From: Symbiodinium natans
Taxonomy: Eukaryota; Sar; Dinophyceae; Suessiales; Symbiodiniaceae
Direction: 5' to 3'
DNA length: 64,000 nt
NCBI GenBank assembly: GCA_905221605.1
Contig: CAJNDS010002179.1
Location: 796,001-860,000 of the forward strand
The notes beneath the pieces are model-generated. The model did not search any database and was not told the DNA's origin. It was given only the letters and a program-made list of their open reading frames with translations. A program made the position numbers and the translations under genes. Of the stretch, positions 1-9,900 are shown in pieces. Position 1 is the first letter of the stretch, and every line of letters starts with the position of its first letter.

Positions 1-117
1 GCACTCTACTCTACACACACAGTTCTACTGCAATCCAAGACAGCCCAAAGCCAGATACAGGTGGACCCTGCTTGTCCTATAGTGCTTGAGCAACAGGACA
101 CAGACCGCCAAACTCCT

Positions 118-292
118 AAGCCCTAAACCCTAAGCCCTAAGCCCTAAACCCTAAACCCTAAACCCCTAAACCCCTAAACCCCTAAACCCCTAAACCCCTA
201 AAACCCTAAAACCCTAAACCCCTAAACCCCTAAAACCCTAAAACCCTAAACCCCTAAACCCCTAAAACCCTAAAACCCTACAACCCTAAAAC
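118..292. repeat. Degenerate interstitial telomeric array
   Basis: CCCTAAA units mixed with CCCCTAAA and CCCTAAAA variants, about 24 units. Bases 1-117 before it hold nothing I can assign. Confidence 0.9.
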
Positions 293-294
293 CC

Positions 295-372
295 CGGCCT
301 CATCGCTGTCGTTTACGTCCTGCTTCGGCTTCGGCTCTTCGGCGGGGACAACGGTGCCAGCTGTCTCCTTGC
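295..372 (-). CDS. Exon-like island, unknown protein
   Basis: The unique stretch between a telomeric array and a short inverted-repeat element is open on the minus strand and reads KETAGTVVPAEEPKPKQDVN, an acidic, Pro/Lys-rich low-complexity peptide. Being open over 26 codons is weak evidence alone; composition and position at array edges suggest an exon. Confidence 0.3.
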
Positions 373-385
373 TAGGGTTCAGGGT

Positions 386-435
386 CTTATAACCTAAGAA
401 GGGAAAAACATAAAATAGCTTCAAGGGCCTACCTA
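386..435. mobile_element. Partial IE-5 introner-like element
   Basis: Ends in GGGCCTACCTAG like the copies at 6450-6544, 59385-59480 and 61272-61360, and keeps the AAGGGAAAAA and ACATAAAAT core. The left half is missing or has diverged. Confidence 0.55.
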
Positions 436-444
436 GAACCCCCT

Positions 445-735
445 AAACCCTAAAGGGTCCAATGTCCAGGCGTGTTTCTTTGGTTTGTCACTGAGCTTTG
501 CTGGCCTGCAGTGTGGGGCCAACGAAGGGCGCAGGACGGCAACCGGGATGATCGCAAAGAGATTGTACATTGCACTAAGTAGCGCAATAGGTCTGTAGAG
601 TCGTTCTTTTCCTCTGCAAGCAGTAGAAACATCCAGCCAGGAGTAGTTCCAAGCTGCGACTGTTGCTTTGAATGTCAACTCGGAGCCGGGACCCTCTGAA
701 TCAGGGACAAAGAATTCTGAGCTGGCCACAAACAA
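445..735 (-). CDS. Exon-like ORF with a membrane segment
   Basis: About 95 codons open on the minus strand with balanced composition. The peptide contains a hydrophobic stretch, IALLSAMYNLFAIIPVAVL, likely a membrane helix, followed by a basic tail. No ATG opens the frame, so it would be an internal exon. Its downstream end runs into telomeric repeat and the IE-5 element at 386-435, whose CTAG|GTAGG edge looks like a 5' splice site. Protein family not recognised. Confidence 0.4.
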
Positions 736-1022
736 ACCTTGAGCCCGACTCCGTTCTGAACGGCTTTAGCCTCAAACAGCAAGTCCACATTCTACGAGCA
801 CTCGGCTGATGCCGGACCGCTGATGTTGGGGAAGTTAAAAGGGACTGGAAGGGCTCCGACGCAGGACACGGTTTCCTTGAGCGTGTTGACTGTGACTATG
901 CTAGAATCTGCACTCTCTACGTGACAACTTCGGGGAGCGTGCCTGCATCTGGGCACAACTAGTCGCAAAACAGAGCTTTGGTCTGTACAGTATGTGCGTC
1001 ACGCTCGCTCTAGTGGCCAAAC
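736..1022. other. Intergenic or 3' flank, no gene seen
   Basis: Unique sequence downstream (minus strand) of the secreted-protein gene; probably its 3' UTR and spacer. No convincing frame on either strand. Confidence 0.4.
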
Positions 1023-2528
1023 TTAAAAGTAGGCAGGTGTGCTGCCATCATCATCGTACTTGCGCCGGCGGCGGCCTCCATCCTTGCCGTCATCATCGTA
1101 CTTACGGCGCCGGCCTCCATCCTTGGCATCGTCATCGTACTTGCGGCGTCGACGCCCTCCATCACCATCGTCGTCCTTGCGACGGCGACGGCCTCCATCC
1201 ATGCCATCATCATCCTTGCTGCTATCGTCGTCCTTACGGCGTCGACGCCCTCCATCACCATCGTCGTCCTTGCGACGGCGACGGCCTCCATCCATGCCAT
1301 CATCATCCTTGCTGCTGTCGTCGTCCTTGCGGCGTCGACGCCCTCCATCACCATCGTCGTCCTTGCGACGGCGACGGCCTCCATCCATGCCATCATCATC
1401 CTTGCTGCTATCGTCGTCCTTGCGGCGTCGACGCCCTCCATCACCATCGTCGTCCTTGCGACGGCGACGGCCTCCATCCATGCCATCATCATCCTTGCTG
1501 CTATCGTCGTCCTTACGGCGTCGACGCCCTCCATCACCATCGTCGTCCTTGCGACGGCGACGGCCTCCATCCATGCCATCATCATCCTTGCTGCCATCGT
1601 CATCCTTGCGGCGGGGGCGACGGCCGCCATCACTGTCGTCGTCCTTGCCGCGGGGGCGACGGCCTCCATCACTGTCGTCGTCCTTGCGGCGGGGGCGACG
1701 GCCTCCATCACTGTCGTCGTCCTTGCGGCGGGGGCGGCGACCGCCATCACTGTCGTCGTCCTTGCGGAGGCGGCGGCGGCGTCCACCATCGTCCTTGTTG
1801 TCATCAAGGTCATCATCATCGTCCACAGAAGGCTTTGTGGTGTGGTACTGCTTCACGGTGGTGGTTGGCTCCTCGGTCGTCGTGGGCTCCTCGGTGGTCG
1901 TGGTTTTTTACTGCTTCACGGTGGTGGTTGCCTTCTCGGTGGTCGTGGTTTTGTACTGCTTCTCTGTGGTGGTTGGCTTCTCGGTGGTCGTGGGCTCTTC
2001 GGTGGTCGTGGGCTCCTCGGTGGTCGTGTCGTCGCCCCCTGCGCAAGCGTCGCAGTACTCGCCCAAAGCATCCACGATGACATCCACGCAGTCACCGCAC
2101 TTGGACAGGCATTGGTTGTCCCCTTTGGCCCCCAACGCCTCACAGAAGCTCGAGCACACGTCATCTTCCGTGAGGCACCCCCCACGCTTTGTGGTGTTCA
2201 CCTGGGCCGCCAGGATCTTGCCTTCCCGGGTAGGTTTCTGCAGCAAGCCCGCAGCTTCAGACTCCTGGATGAAGCACAGGTCCTTCGAACAAAAATCTTG
2301 TCCGGCGGCCATCATGCCCGCCACGATGTTCTTGTGCCGTCCACAGTGCTTCAGCACACACCAATTTGCGGACTTCGCATTTGGCAGCATGTCCTGGGAG
2401 CACACAATGCGACAGACCCATTTGGACGAATCGCACGTCTTCTCACCAGCCTGGAAGTGGAATGATGGGCAAGAGCTGGCCAGGGATGGGACAAGCCACG
2501 TGAGCAGGAGGGCAATCTCCCGCTTCAT
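1023..2528 (-). CDS. Secreted Cys-rich protein with TTTEEP and DDD/RRRR repeats, in-frame TAA
   Basis: ATG at 2528 opens a frame starting MKREIALLLTWLVPSLASS, a clear signal peptide. A Cys-rich region of about 130 residues follows, then a mucin-like Thr tract built from TTTEEP and TTTEK units, then a long low-complexity tail alternating DDD/DDDSDGG with RRRRK/RPRRK, ending KYDDDGSTPAYF before TAA. At 1908-1910 a TAA interrupts the frame inside the Thr repeat, where a sister unit has TAC (KQYK), so one C-to-A change explains it. The frame continues unbroken for about 295 more codons. It may be a recent pseudogene, a truncated secreted protein of 206 residues, a read-through gene or an assembly error. 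The long plus-strand frames over 992-2568 are shadows of the repeat. Likely extracellular or cell-surface; function unknown. Confidence 0.75.
1150..1612 (-). repeat. Coding minisatellite, 93-bp unit, about 5 copies
   Basis: The block starting GACGCCCTCCATCACC recurs at 1151, 1244, 1337, 1430 and 1523, an exact 93-bp period (31 codons). Shorter 45-48 bp units of the same Asp/Arg type continue to about 1785. Near-identical copies imply recent expansion. Confidence 0.9.
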
Positions 2529-2718
2529 GATGCCACTGTCTCTAAAGTGTCTAATTAATGGCGGCTAGAGGTGTGATCTGAGAGCCAAATGGCCCCATAA
2601 ACCCTAAACCCAAAACACTAATCAACAACTTTCCAAACTCAGCAGACACGATTTCTATCATCACTGTGGGGCTGCCAAGGCAGCCGGCGCAGGTCCGAGA
2701 GTGGAAAGAAGAGGTTGA

Positions 2719-2940
2719 CAGGGTTTAGGGTTTAGGGTTTAGGGTTTAGGGTTTGGGGTTTAGGGTTTAGGGCTGACAGGACTTCGAGATGCTTCGAGTC
2801 ATGTTGCCCCTATGGGCTTTTGTATTTGTCCGGCCAGGGCTATAGCCGGCGGCCTCCTTTCGGGTGTCCATTGAATGAGGGATTCTGTCCCCTAAACCCT
2901 AAACCCTAAACCCTAAACCCTAAACCCTAAACCCTAAACC
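2719..2940. repeat. Two telomeric arrays flanking one island
   Basis: TTTAGGG units at 2719-2771 and CCCTAAA units at 2889-2940, opposite in orientation on either side of a 115-bp unique island. Confidence 0.9.
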
Positions 2941-3027
2941 ATTTAAGTCGCTCCAAGGTGCGCCGTCGATGAGATCGTAGTCGGTGCCCTGGCTGTCTTT
3001 GCAAACGGCCTCCCGGAAACAGGGGGT
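2773..3027 (-). CDS. Two exon-like islands
   Basis: Island 2773-2885 is open as RKEAAGYSPGRTNTKAHRGN. Island 2940-3027 is open as CFREAVCKDSQGTDYDLIDG, and its 3' end on the minus strand is AATG|GTTTAGGG, so the adjoining telomeric array would supply the GT donor. Family unknown. Confidence 0.35.
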
Positions 3028-3389
3028 TTCGGGTTTAGGGTTTAGGGCTTCGGGTTTAGGGTTTAGGGCTTCGGGCTTAGGGCTTCGGGTTTAGGGCTCA
3101 GGGCCTCGACTCTCACTCTCGCATGTGCGGGCGAGGATCCTGGTACTGAGTTCGGTGCACAGGTGTGGGGTTCTGAGAGCGCCCTCGCGTAACTTTTTTC
3201 GTGTGGCGTAGCTGACTCCAGAAAGGTCGCCCGTGCTTGGCCCTCGGACCCCGAAGCTCGAGGAAGGAAGTCTCGAGGGCAGACGCAGCAGAGCGCAAGT
3301 GAAACCAAAAGCCAGGATCTGTCGTCTGCTGGTTATCAACCCTAAACCCTAAACCCTAAACCCCTAACCCCTAACCCTAAACCCTAAAC

Positions 3390-3606
3390 CACGGTATCCA
3401 ACTACCATGAGCTTTCCGAGAACATCATGACCACTCAGCATGACGAAGTTCAAAGCACAGGCCTCTTGGTGCTGAAGGGGCACGTCGCGCCACGTTGTGC
3501 ATGTGAGGGCCCGTAACTCAAGAAGCCGGACTTCGTCTTCGTCTGCGCCGAGCTTCCGGAGCAGTTCGCCAGCTTTCAGGGCACCATCGCCCATGGCTTC
3601 TGCGCT
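3390..3606 (-). CDS. Exon-like island, about 72 codons
   Basis: Bounded upstream by TTTAGGGTTTGCAG (a good acceptor) and downstream by CCGTG|GTTTAGGG. The frame includes ALKAGELLRKLGADEDEVRL and later CTTWRDVPLQHQEACALNFV, a soluble helical-looking peptide. Length, composition and both edges make it one of the better exon candidates. Family unknown. Confidence 0.45.
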
Positions 3607-3612
3607 CTGCAA

Positions 3613-4170
3613 ACCCTAAACCCTAAGCCCGTCTAGCTTTGTCTAGCTCTTTGGGGGTGAAGAAACCTCAGAGCAGGTTGAGCTCGCCAGTGCCGAGACC
3701 AAGCCGTGTGGACGCCGCAGCCCAGGATTGAGCGCAGGACATCTGTACAAGCCAGCCAAAGCTGGAGTCTAGAAGACTGATTGCTGGCTACGCGCCCGGC
3801 CTTGCTTCCAGATCTGCGAGTTAAGGGTTCTGCGTGACATTTTTGAGAACGCGTTGACAGCAAGGACGCATGGGAAACTCCCTGGGAGTTCACACGCAAC
3901 CCCAATCCACTCAACGGTGTCTGCACTTCGATCTCAAGACATCATTAGATGACATTAAGCTTCAGTTCAGTACTTTGGTACTGGCACTTGTGTAGAGTGT
4001 AGAGGGGCATCAGGCGGCTAACTCAGCTGAGCAGTGCCGGCCACTTTGCTTCAAATCGAGCTAGGCGTCTTTTCAAAAATGCCCAGGGCTCAACCAAATG
4101 CCGCCAAGACTTCCAGAAGTCACTGCTCTCATCTTGCTACAGGCCTGCTTGTACCAAAACCTGCACGCTA
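3613..4170. other. Spacer downstream of the CK1 gene
   Basis: About 550 bp of unique sequence free of telomeric repeat. A minus-strand frame at 3633-3926 exists but its composition does not convince me. Confidence 0.4.
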
Positions 4171-4306
4171 AACCTAAACCCCTAACCCCTAACCCCTAAC
4201 CCCTAAACCCTAAACCCTACACTACATTGAAATCAGACAGTCTGGAAACCTCAGGTGTGACATTAGCGGTTGCTGCCCCCCCCTGTGCCTTCACCATCGC
4301 AACACA

Positions 4307-5840
4307 TCAGTCCCCATCGGCAACCTCGTCCTCGCGCCGTCGGCTGCTTGCCCCCTCCTTACTTCTCCAATAACCAAGGGAAAAAACTAAACTTTATTAT
4401 TCCTACTAAACAAGGAAGCCCAAACAACTCAAAAATCAACTCTTGGCTAAGTAAGCCTCCTTTGACTGGTAGTTCAGGATGGTCCAGTCAAAGACGAAGT
4501 CATACTGGTAGCCTTCCCTGAAGAATAGATCCTTCAACAGTCGACGCAGGTAGGCGTAGTCTGGCCGATCTTCGAATCGCAGGCTGCGGCAGTAGTTCAG
4601 GTACGTGGCGAACTCGCATGGAAAGTGCTTGCACAGCACCTCGATGGGGGTGGACATCTTCTTTTCCATGATCTTCTCATACTTCTCCTTCTTGGAGTTC
4701 GCCTTCAAACCCTGCCAGGGGAGGCTGCCGCGGCTGAAGTACATCAGCACATAGCCAACAGCTTCCAGATCATCTCGCCGACTTTGCTCGATGCCCAAGT
4801 GCGTGTTGACGCTGGCATACCGCGCGGTGCCCGTCAGCGCCTTGTTCTCTCTGTAGGGGATGTGCTGCTGCGTCTTGGGATCCCTGTACCTTGTTCATTG
4901 TCGGGTTCATATTAATAACGTTTAAATGTAAATTCCTTATTGGGTTTAAGTGCCTTTAAGTACCCTTGAAAATGCAATGTTCCCCAACTATGACAAAGGT
5001 ACTTCTTTGCCAGGCCAAAGTCGATGATGTGCACCTGATTGGCCTTCTTCCCCAGGCCAATCAGGAAGTTGTCGGGCTTGATGTCCCGATGTATGAAGTT
5101 CTTGGCATGCATGTACTCCACCCGGTTGATCATCCTACACTCCCCTTAGAACCTTAATAAAAATAATATTTCTAATATCCTCTTGGGCTTTATATATCAA
5201 CAAAAATTTTGAGAAAAAAAATCCCAAGGGGGGATACAGCATCTGGTCGGCCAGCATGAGTGTGGTCTTGAGGCTGAACTTTCGGTTGCAGAAGCTGAAC
5301 AGGTCTTCGAGCGACGGCCCCAGCAGGTCAATGACCATCACGTTGTAGTCGCCCTCTACACCATACCTTGTCTTGTATCCTAGGGGAACTAAAGGTTGAC
5401 CTTTTTGGGAGTATAGGAATATCTTACCCGAAAAAAGGTTCAAGGTTACCTGTACTAAGACACCCTAAACCCTAAACCCTTAACACGAAACTCTAAACGA
5501 AGGTACCAGTGGACGTTGGGCACGCCCACCCCTCCCGCCAGGATCTTATAGAGCTTCGACTCGTAAAGCAGCTGGGGGTGCTTGGACTTGATCGACTCGA
5601 GCTTGATCGCTACCTAGACAGCAGAGAAATCGAAAAGTGCTTAAGGTTTAGGGTTTAGGGTTAGGGTTGCAGCTTGCAAAGGAAACTCAACCCAAGCAGA
5701 AAGCAATAGAATAGATGCCTACTGCGGGTCCTAGCTGCTTCCTCACTGGTCTGCACGTTGGTGCCGATGTAGATGTCACCGAAAGATCCGGATCCGATCT
5801 TGCGCCCAAGGCGGAACTTTCCACCCACTCGAAGCTCCAT
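4307..5840 (-). CDS. CK1: Casein kinase 1 (CK1 alpha-like), six exons
   Basis: Ser/Thr kinase of the CK1 family. Exons on the minus strand: 5840-5739, 5613-5507, 5366-5244, 5134-5003, 4889-4457, 4357-4307, giving about 315 residues, normal for compact CK1. The start [20 protein letters not shown] is the conserved N-terminus. Visible are glycine loop GSGSFGDIY, catalytic K38, HRDIKPDN with D128, DFG with D149, then [24 protein letters not shown] and the C-lobe ending at DWTILNYQ. The exons join in frame. Donors are mixed: intron 1 GC (GAA|GCAGC), introns 2 and 4 GT, intron 3 GA (CCA|GATG), intron 5 GC or GA. Introns 1 and 2 contain TTTAGGG repeats; introns 3 and 5 are repeated mobile elements. 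Read without splicing, exon 5 runs into the last intron and stops 7 codons later; splicing gives the tail [16 protein letters not shown]. Expected roles are growth, trafficking and clock-type signalling, from family knowledge. Confidence 0.95.
4358..4456 (-). mobile_element. IE-1 introner = CK1 intron 5
   Basis: Ends CTTACTTAGCC and GGAGAAGTAAG are inverted repeats. The body shares TGGGCTTCCTT, GTAGGAA, AAGTTTA and TTATTGGAGAAGTAAG with the ankyrin-gene intron at 51463-51567. Flanked by the short direct repeat GGAGG. Splicing at either copy of the repeat keeps the frame (KEEG or KEG). Confidence 0.85.
4890..5002 (-). other. CK1 intron 4
   Basis: GT-AG intron of 113 bp with GTAC at both exon edges (AA|GTACC and AAG|GTACAGG), the footprint of an insertion with target duplication. 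I did not find a second copy in the window. Confidence 0.8.
5135..5243 (-). mobile_element. IE-3 introner = CK1 intron 3 (GA-AG)
   Basis: Plus-strand landmarks are CTCCCCTTAGAACCTTAATA, AATATCCTCTTGGG and CCCAAGGGG, shared with copies at 44244-44345 and 49006-49100. CCCCTTAG and its partner near CCAAGGGG form inverted ends. GATG is duplicated at both exon edges. The donor is GA. Confidence 0.85.
5367..5506 (-). other. CK1 intron 2 carrying telomeric repeat
   Basis: 140-bp GT-AG intron, TG|GTACC to ACAAG|GTATGG, with GGTA duplicated at the edges. The interior holds GGGTTTAGGGTTTAGGG, so telomeric repeat lies inside a verified intron of a conserved gene. Intron 1 (5614-5738, GC-AG) also contains TTTAGGG units. 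Confidence 0.8.
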
Positions 5841-6033
5841 GGCTCTTTTTTGCACTTGAAGAGCTTTTTGAGAGCCGGTTGCTCTGAGAGAGCAGTGTGC
5901 GCTGTGTGGGGGAGGTTTAGGGGTTTCGGGTATAGGGTTTCGGGCAAACATGGTTGGGGCGGGGGGGGTTAGGGGTTCAGGGATTGGCTCGCCGCGAAAA
6001 GCCAAGCTTCGGGGCTTAGCTCTCTAGGGTGTG

Positions 6034-6425
6034 ACCCTAAACCCTAAACCTTAAACCCTAAACCCTAAACCCTAAACCCTAAACCCTAAACCCTACGAAA
6101 CACCCACATCACCCCAGGGAAAGCTCCGCTCAGCCCCCACCGCCCTGCGTCCCAAAACCGCCTTGAAACCCTGGCATCCCGCCTCCCCCCTCATCATCCC
6201 CAACCCTAAACCCTAAACCCTAAACCCTAAACCCTAAACCCCAAACCCAAGCCCCAAGCCCTGGCATCCCTCCTTGGGCTTCTGCTCACGCCCCCCCCCC
6301 CCCCCCCAAGTTTGACCACCTATAAGTGCAGTCATAGTTCTAGAACATAATGTTTAGGGTTTGGGGTTTGGGGTTTAGGGTTTAGGGTCTAGCGTTTAGG
6401 GTTTAGGGTTTAGCGTTTAGGGTTG
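6034..6425. repeat. Cluster of telomeric arrays
   Basis: CCCTAAA arrays at 6034-6095 and 6203-6245, then degenerate TTTAGGG at 6353-6425. A C-homopolymer of about 17 lies at 6291-6307. No gene seen between. Confidence 0.85.
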
Positions 6426-6449
6426 GTCAGTTCTAAAAATTAAGGTCCG

Positions 6450-6544
6450 AGGATGGCCCTGAAAGCCCTCTGAAACATATTCCTGAATATGATCCTCTTT
6501 AACCCAATAAGGGAAAATGTAAAATGTCCCGAGGGCCTACCTAG
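6450..6544. mobile_element. IE-5 introner-like element
   Basis: Carries the family core CATATTCCTGAATATGATCC, AACCCAATAAGGGAAAATG and the end GGGCCTACCTAG, closely matching 59385-59480. Confidence 0.8.
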
Positions 6545-6545
6545 A

Positions 6546-6645
6546 GTCCCGTCCCTTTTTGGGGTACCCTAAATAAGAGGGGCCGCCTTATAAACGCCTT
6601 ATAATTAATAAGGACCCCCCAAAAGGGGCCATAATTTACCGAAAT
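6546..6645. mobile_element. IE-9 inverted-repeat element
   Basis: CCCTTTTTGGGGTACCCTAA on the left and CCAAAAGGGGCCATAATTTA on the right are imperfect inverted repeats. The right half matches the element at 40009-40110. Confidence 0.6.
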
Positions 6646-6984
6646 CACACATGTGCACATGTAGAGGTACCCTACGTATCGCCCCAGTTTCCTTTTGTTT
6701 TCGAATCTGAAGGACCGACCCACCCCCCCCTCCCACCCTCCCCCCTTTTTGCTCTCCCCCTAACACCCCAAGCCTTCATCTCAATTTCTTCGGGCTTCTA
6801 GAGATTCGCTGAGTTTAGAGGGTTTTCGGCTCAGACTCCCAAACTCATGCATCAGGTTCTCAAGGGAGGGGGCAACTAAGAGACCGCATCCTAAACCCTA
6901 AACCCTAAACCCCTAAGCCCTTTTGAACCCAGGCTCGGACAAGCCCTAAACCCTAAACCCTAAACCCTAAACCCCTAAGCCCCT

Positions 6985-9900
6985 CAAGGCTGCCTCAAGG
7001 CGCTTGATCATGAAGTCCACCGGGTCTTCCGGTCTGCTGGCGACCATGTCCTCGAGGATGGCACTTTTTGCAGAGAGGCAGGCATCTTTGGACCCCAAAA
7101 CCGCAATTTAGGGTTTAGGGTTTAGGGTTTAGGGTTTAGGGTTTAGGGTTTAGGGTTTAGGGTTTAGGGTTTAGGGTTTAGGGTTTAGGGCAAAAAAACA
7201 AACCTAGAAACCCATCAAACCACAGAAACACCAAAACCCCTCAAAACCTTAGAGCCCCTAAACAAAAAAAAAAGCTCCCCAAAGAATCAAAACAAAAACA
7301 AAAAAACACACCCTGAAGGGATCAGAGGCCTGAGGATCTTCTCTTGGGGATCAGAGGCCTCTTGGGCTGCAAGTCGTTGCGGGTTTGCCTTAAGCCTTAA
7401 ACCCTAAACCCTAATATGAAAGTCGCGGGGTTGAAAGTCTTCCGGTCCAGAAATTCTAGGGTTTAGGGTTTAGGGTTTAGGGTTTAGGGGCGTACGAGGC
7501 AGGCACCGCAGCTCAACACCTCAGTGTGTCTTCCGAGAGGGCCGATGCCACCCTCCCCCACCACCGTGCCAAAAAACAAATGGGTTTAGGGTTTAGGGTT
7601 TAGGGTTTGGGGTTTAGGGTTTGGGATTTCGGGTGTAGGGTTTAGGGTTTAGGGTTTAGGTAGTGTTTGGGCTCAGCTTCTTTTTGCTCGCCATGGGGGG
7701 GCTACAAAACCCCTAAGACCTCAGAACCCTTCAAGCTTGCGCCTGCATCCCAGACACCCTCAAGACCCAAAAGCTACATGTCTGACCCTGGAACCTAAAT
7801 AAGAATAGACAATAGAATATAAAAGTATACAAATTTGAGGTACAAAAATATAGTAATCCAATGATGCATTAAGAAAATAAGATAATAACAATAATAAACA
7901 ACCATAGATAGTAATGTGACAATCTATAATAAATATCATAACAATGTCATATACACTATAATGATATGAACACATGAAAACACTAGCGGCATATTCCAAT
8001 AACATTCTGCCGGCAGTGACCGGAAAAGCCCCTTTGCGCGGCTGGGGAAGAGGGCTGAGGTCGCCGAGGTAGAGCCGATTGCCCCCCCTGAAGTCCGAAC
8101 AGAAGGGGTATATACGGGGTATATAAAGGGCATATAAGGGTTTTAGGTTTGGGGTTTCGGTATATAAGGGGGGCATATCTAAGGGCTTATAAGGGGTATA
8201 TAAGGGCCCTTACACCCTGAACCCCAAACCCTAAACGCATCTTGCTTGCTAGCTCGTCCTGCAACAGTTCCTGCATCTGCCGTAAGACGTCGTGGTTGTC
8301 CAAATACGTGCGCATCCTCACTGCGAGGCGGCGAGGCTGTGAACCCCAGATGACATGCACAGGAAAGCCCTCCCTAAACCCTAAACCCCTAAACCCTCAA
8401 CCGTAAACCCTAAACCCTCAACCGTAAACCCTAAACCCTAAACCCGAACCCCCCCCCGCCCCCCAACTCTAAAGCCTAAATGCTGACCCTTTTGCACAGG
8501 CTTGCCTAGAAAGTGGAGGATTGCAATTGCCATGTCGGAGGAAGTAGGGTCGAGCGTTTAGGCTTCCCGTGGTGTCCTTTTTAAAGCCCCCCAAGGGCTC
8601 TATCTGGGCTTCTTGCAATTAGGGACCCTCTTTAGGGTTCATTCCTATAACTAGTCCCAAGAGTAACCCAGGAATAAAAAGGGGTGCCTGTTTTGGTTTA
8701 AAGGGGCTCATAACGAAACCTAAACCCTGAAGATAGGCTGTGCGTCACTTTACGGGTTCTATGAGATATCATCATTGCCTCATTGGACCTCAAACTCTTT
8801 TTTAAAAAGCGCCGGCCTAACGTTAGAAGCGCAAAGAAGCCCCAAAGTAACCAATTCGTTGGTGTTCTTTTTTGCCACCCGTCTAGCCATGCTCCACGGG
8901 GCAGGGTTTAGGGTTTAGGGTTTAGGGTTTATGGGTTAGGGTTTAGGGTTGAAGCCAGCAAGACACGCTCGCAGACCATCTTGCAGATGTGACAAAGATT
9001 GGCAAAGCCAGCACACCCTTCATGTCCCTGCAGCAGGCGTGTTGGGCTCACGCCCCTTAACCCTAAACCCTGAACCCTAAGCCCTAATGAACCTGTAGGC
9101 TGCTTCCTGCCAAACCCTAAACCCTAAACCCTAAACCCTAAACCCTAAACCCTAAACCCTAAACCCTAAACCCTTTTGCCTAAACCCTAAACTCTAAACC
9201 CGCCGAAACCCTTAACCCCAAGCCCTGTACCCTTAAGCCGGGCATCATCAAAGCTGTCTGCAGCTTCCGGGAGGGCGTGCTGGTGGCGCCCACAGCAACT
9301 TCGGCCGCATCTTCCTTTGGCGCCTCTTTGGCCAGTTTAGGGTTTAGAGGGTTTAGGGTGTTTAGGGGGTTTAGGGCGTTTGGGGTTTAGGGCCGGGGTT
9401 CTTGATTAGCAGTTCTGACTGTCGGGTTGGCATGTGAGGTTCGTGGCCGGGGTTCCCAAACATGCCCAAGCCCTGAACCCCCTGAACCTGCATCAGGCAG
9501 GTCAACACATCTTCACCCCGGCAGACACGAACCCATGCCTTTAGACTGACGCCCTTACGCCAGGGAGGGTGCCAACCCCAAACCCTTGACCCTTAACCCT
9601 AAACCCTAAACTCCGGATTTTGAGCCTCCGAAGTCTCGCGGATCTGAAACTTGAGCTTCACCTCCTGCAGGAGAGCGAGCGCGCTAGGGGGATGCTCTGG
9701 GGGGCAGAAAACGGGGGAATCGGGGGGGGGGGGGGTCCTCATATATTGGGATGTCCCCCGTTATACTAACAATACTGAGTTCATAAGAATCATATAGAGT
9801 ATTTGGGGGGCGGGGGGGGGGGGGTGGGGTACATTAGGTACCCCTTGTGGGATTCCTAGAAATGAGAAGGGTGACGGTCCTCTCGGATTCAGGCATTGCT

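Noticed and set aside
1150-1612. CRISPR-like regular repeats
   Set aside because: Contiguous 93-bp tandem coding repeats without unique spacers, in a eukaryotic genome.
992-2568. Long plus-strand ORFs of 362 and 509 codons
   Set aside because: They are repeats of Cys/His/Arg or Ser/Pro/Arg made by the 93-bp minisatellite. The minus frame has the ATG, signal peptide and Cys-rich domain.
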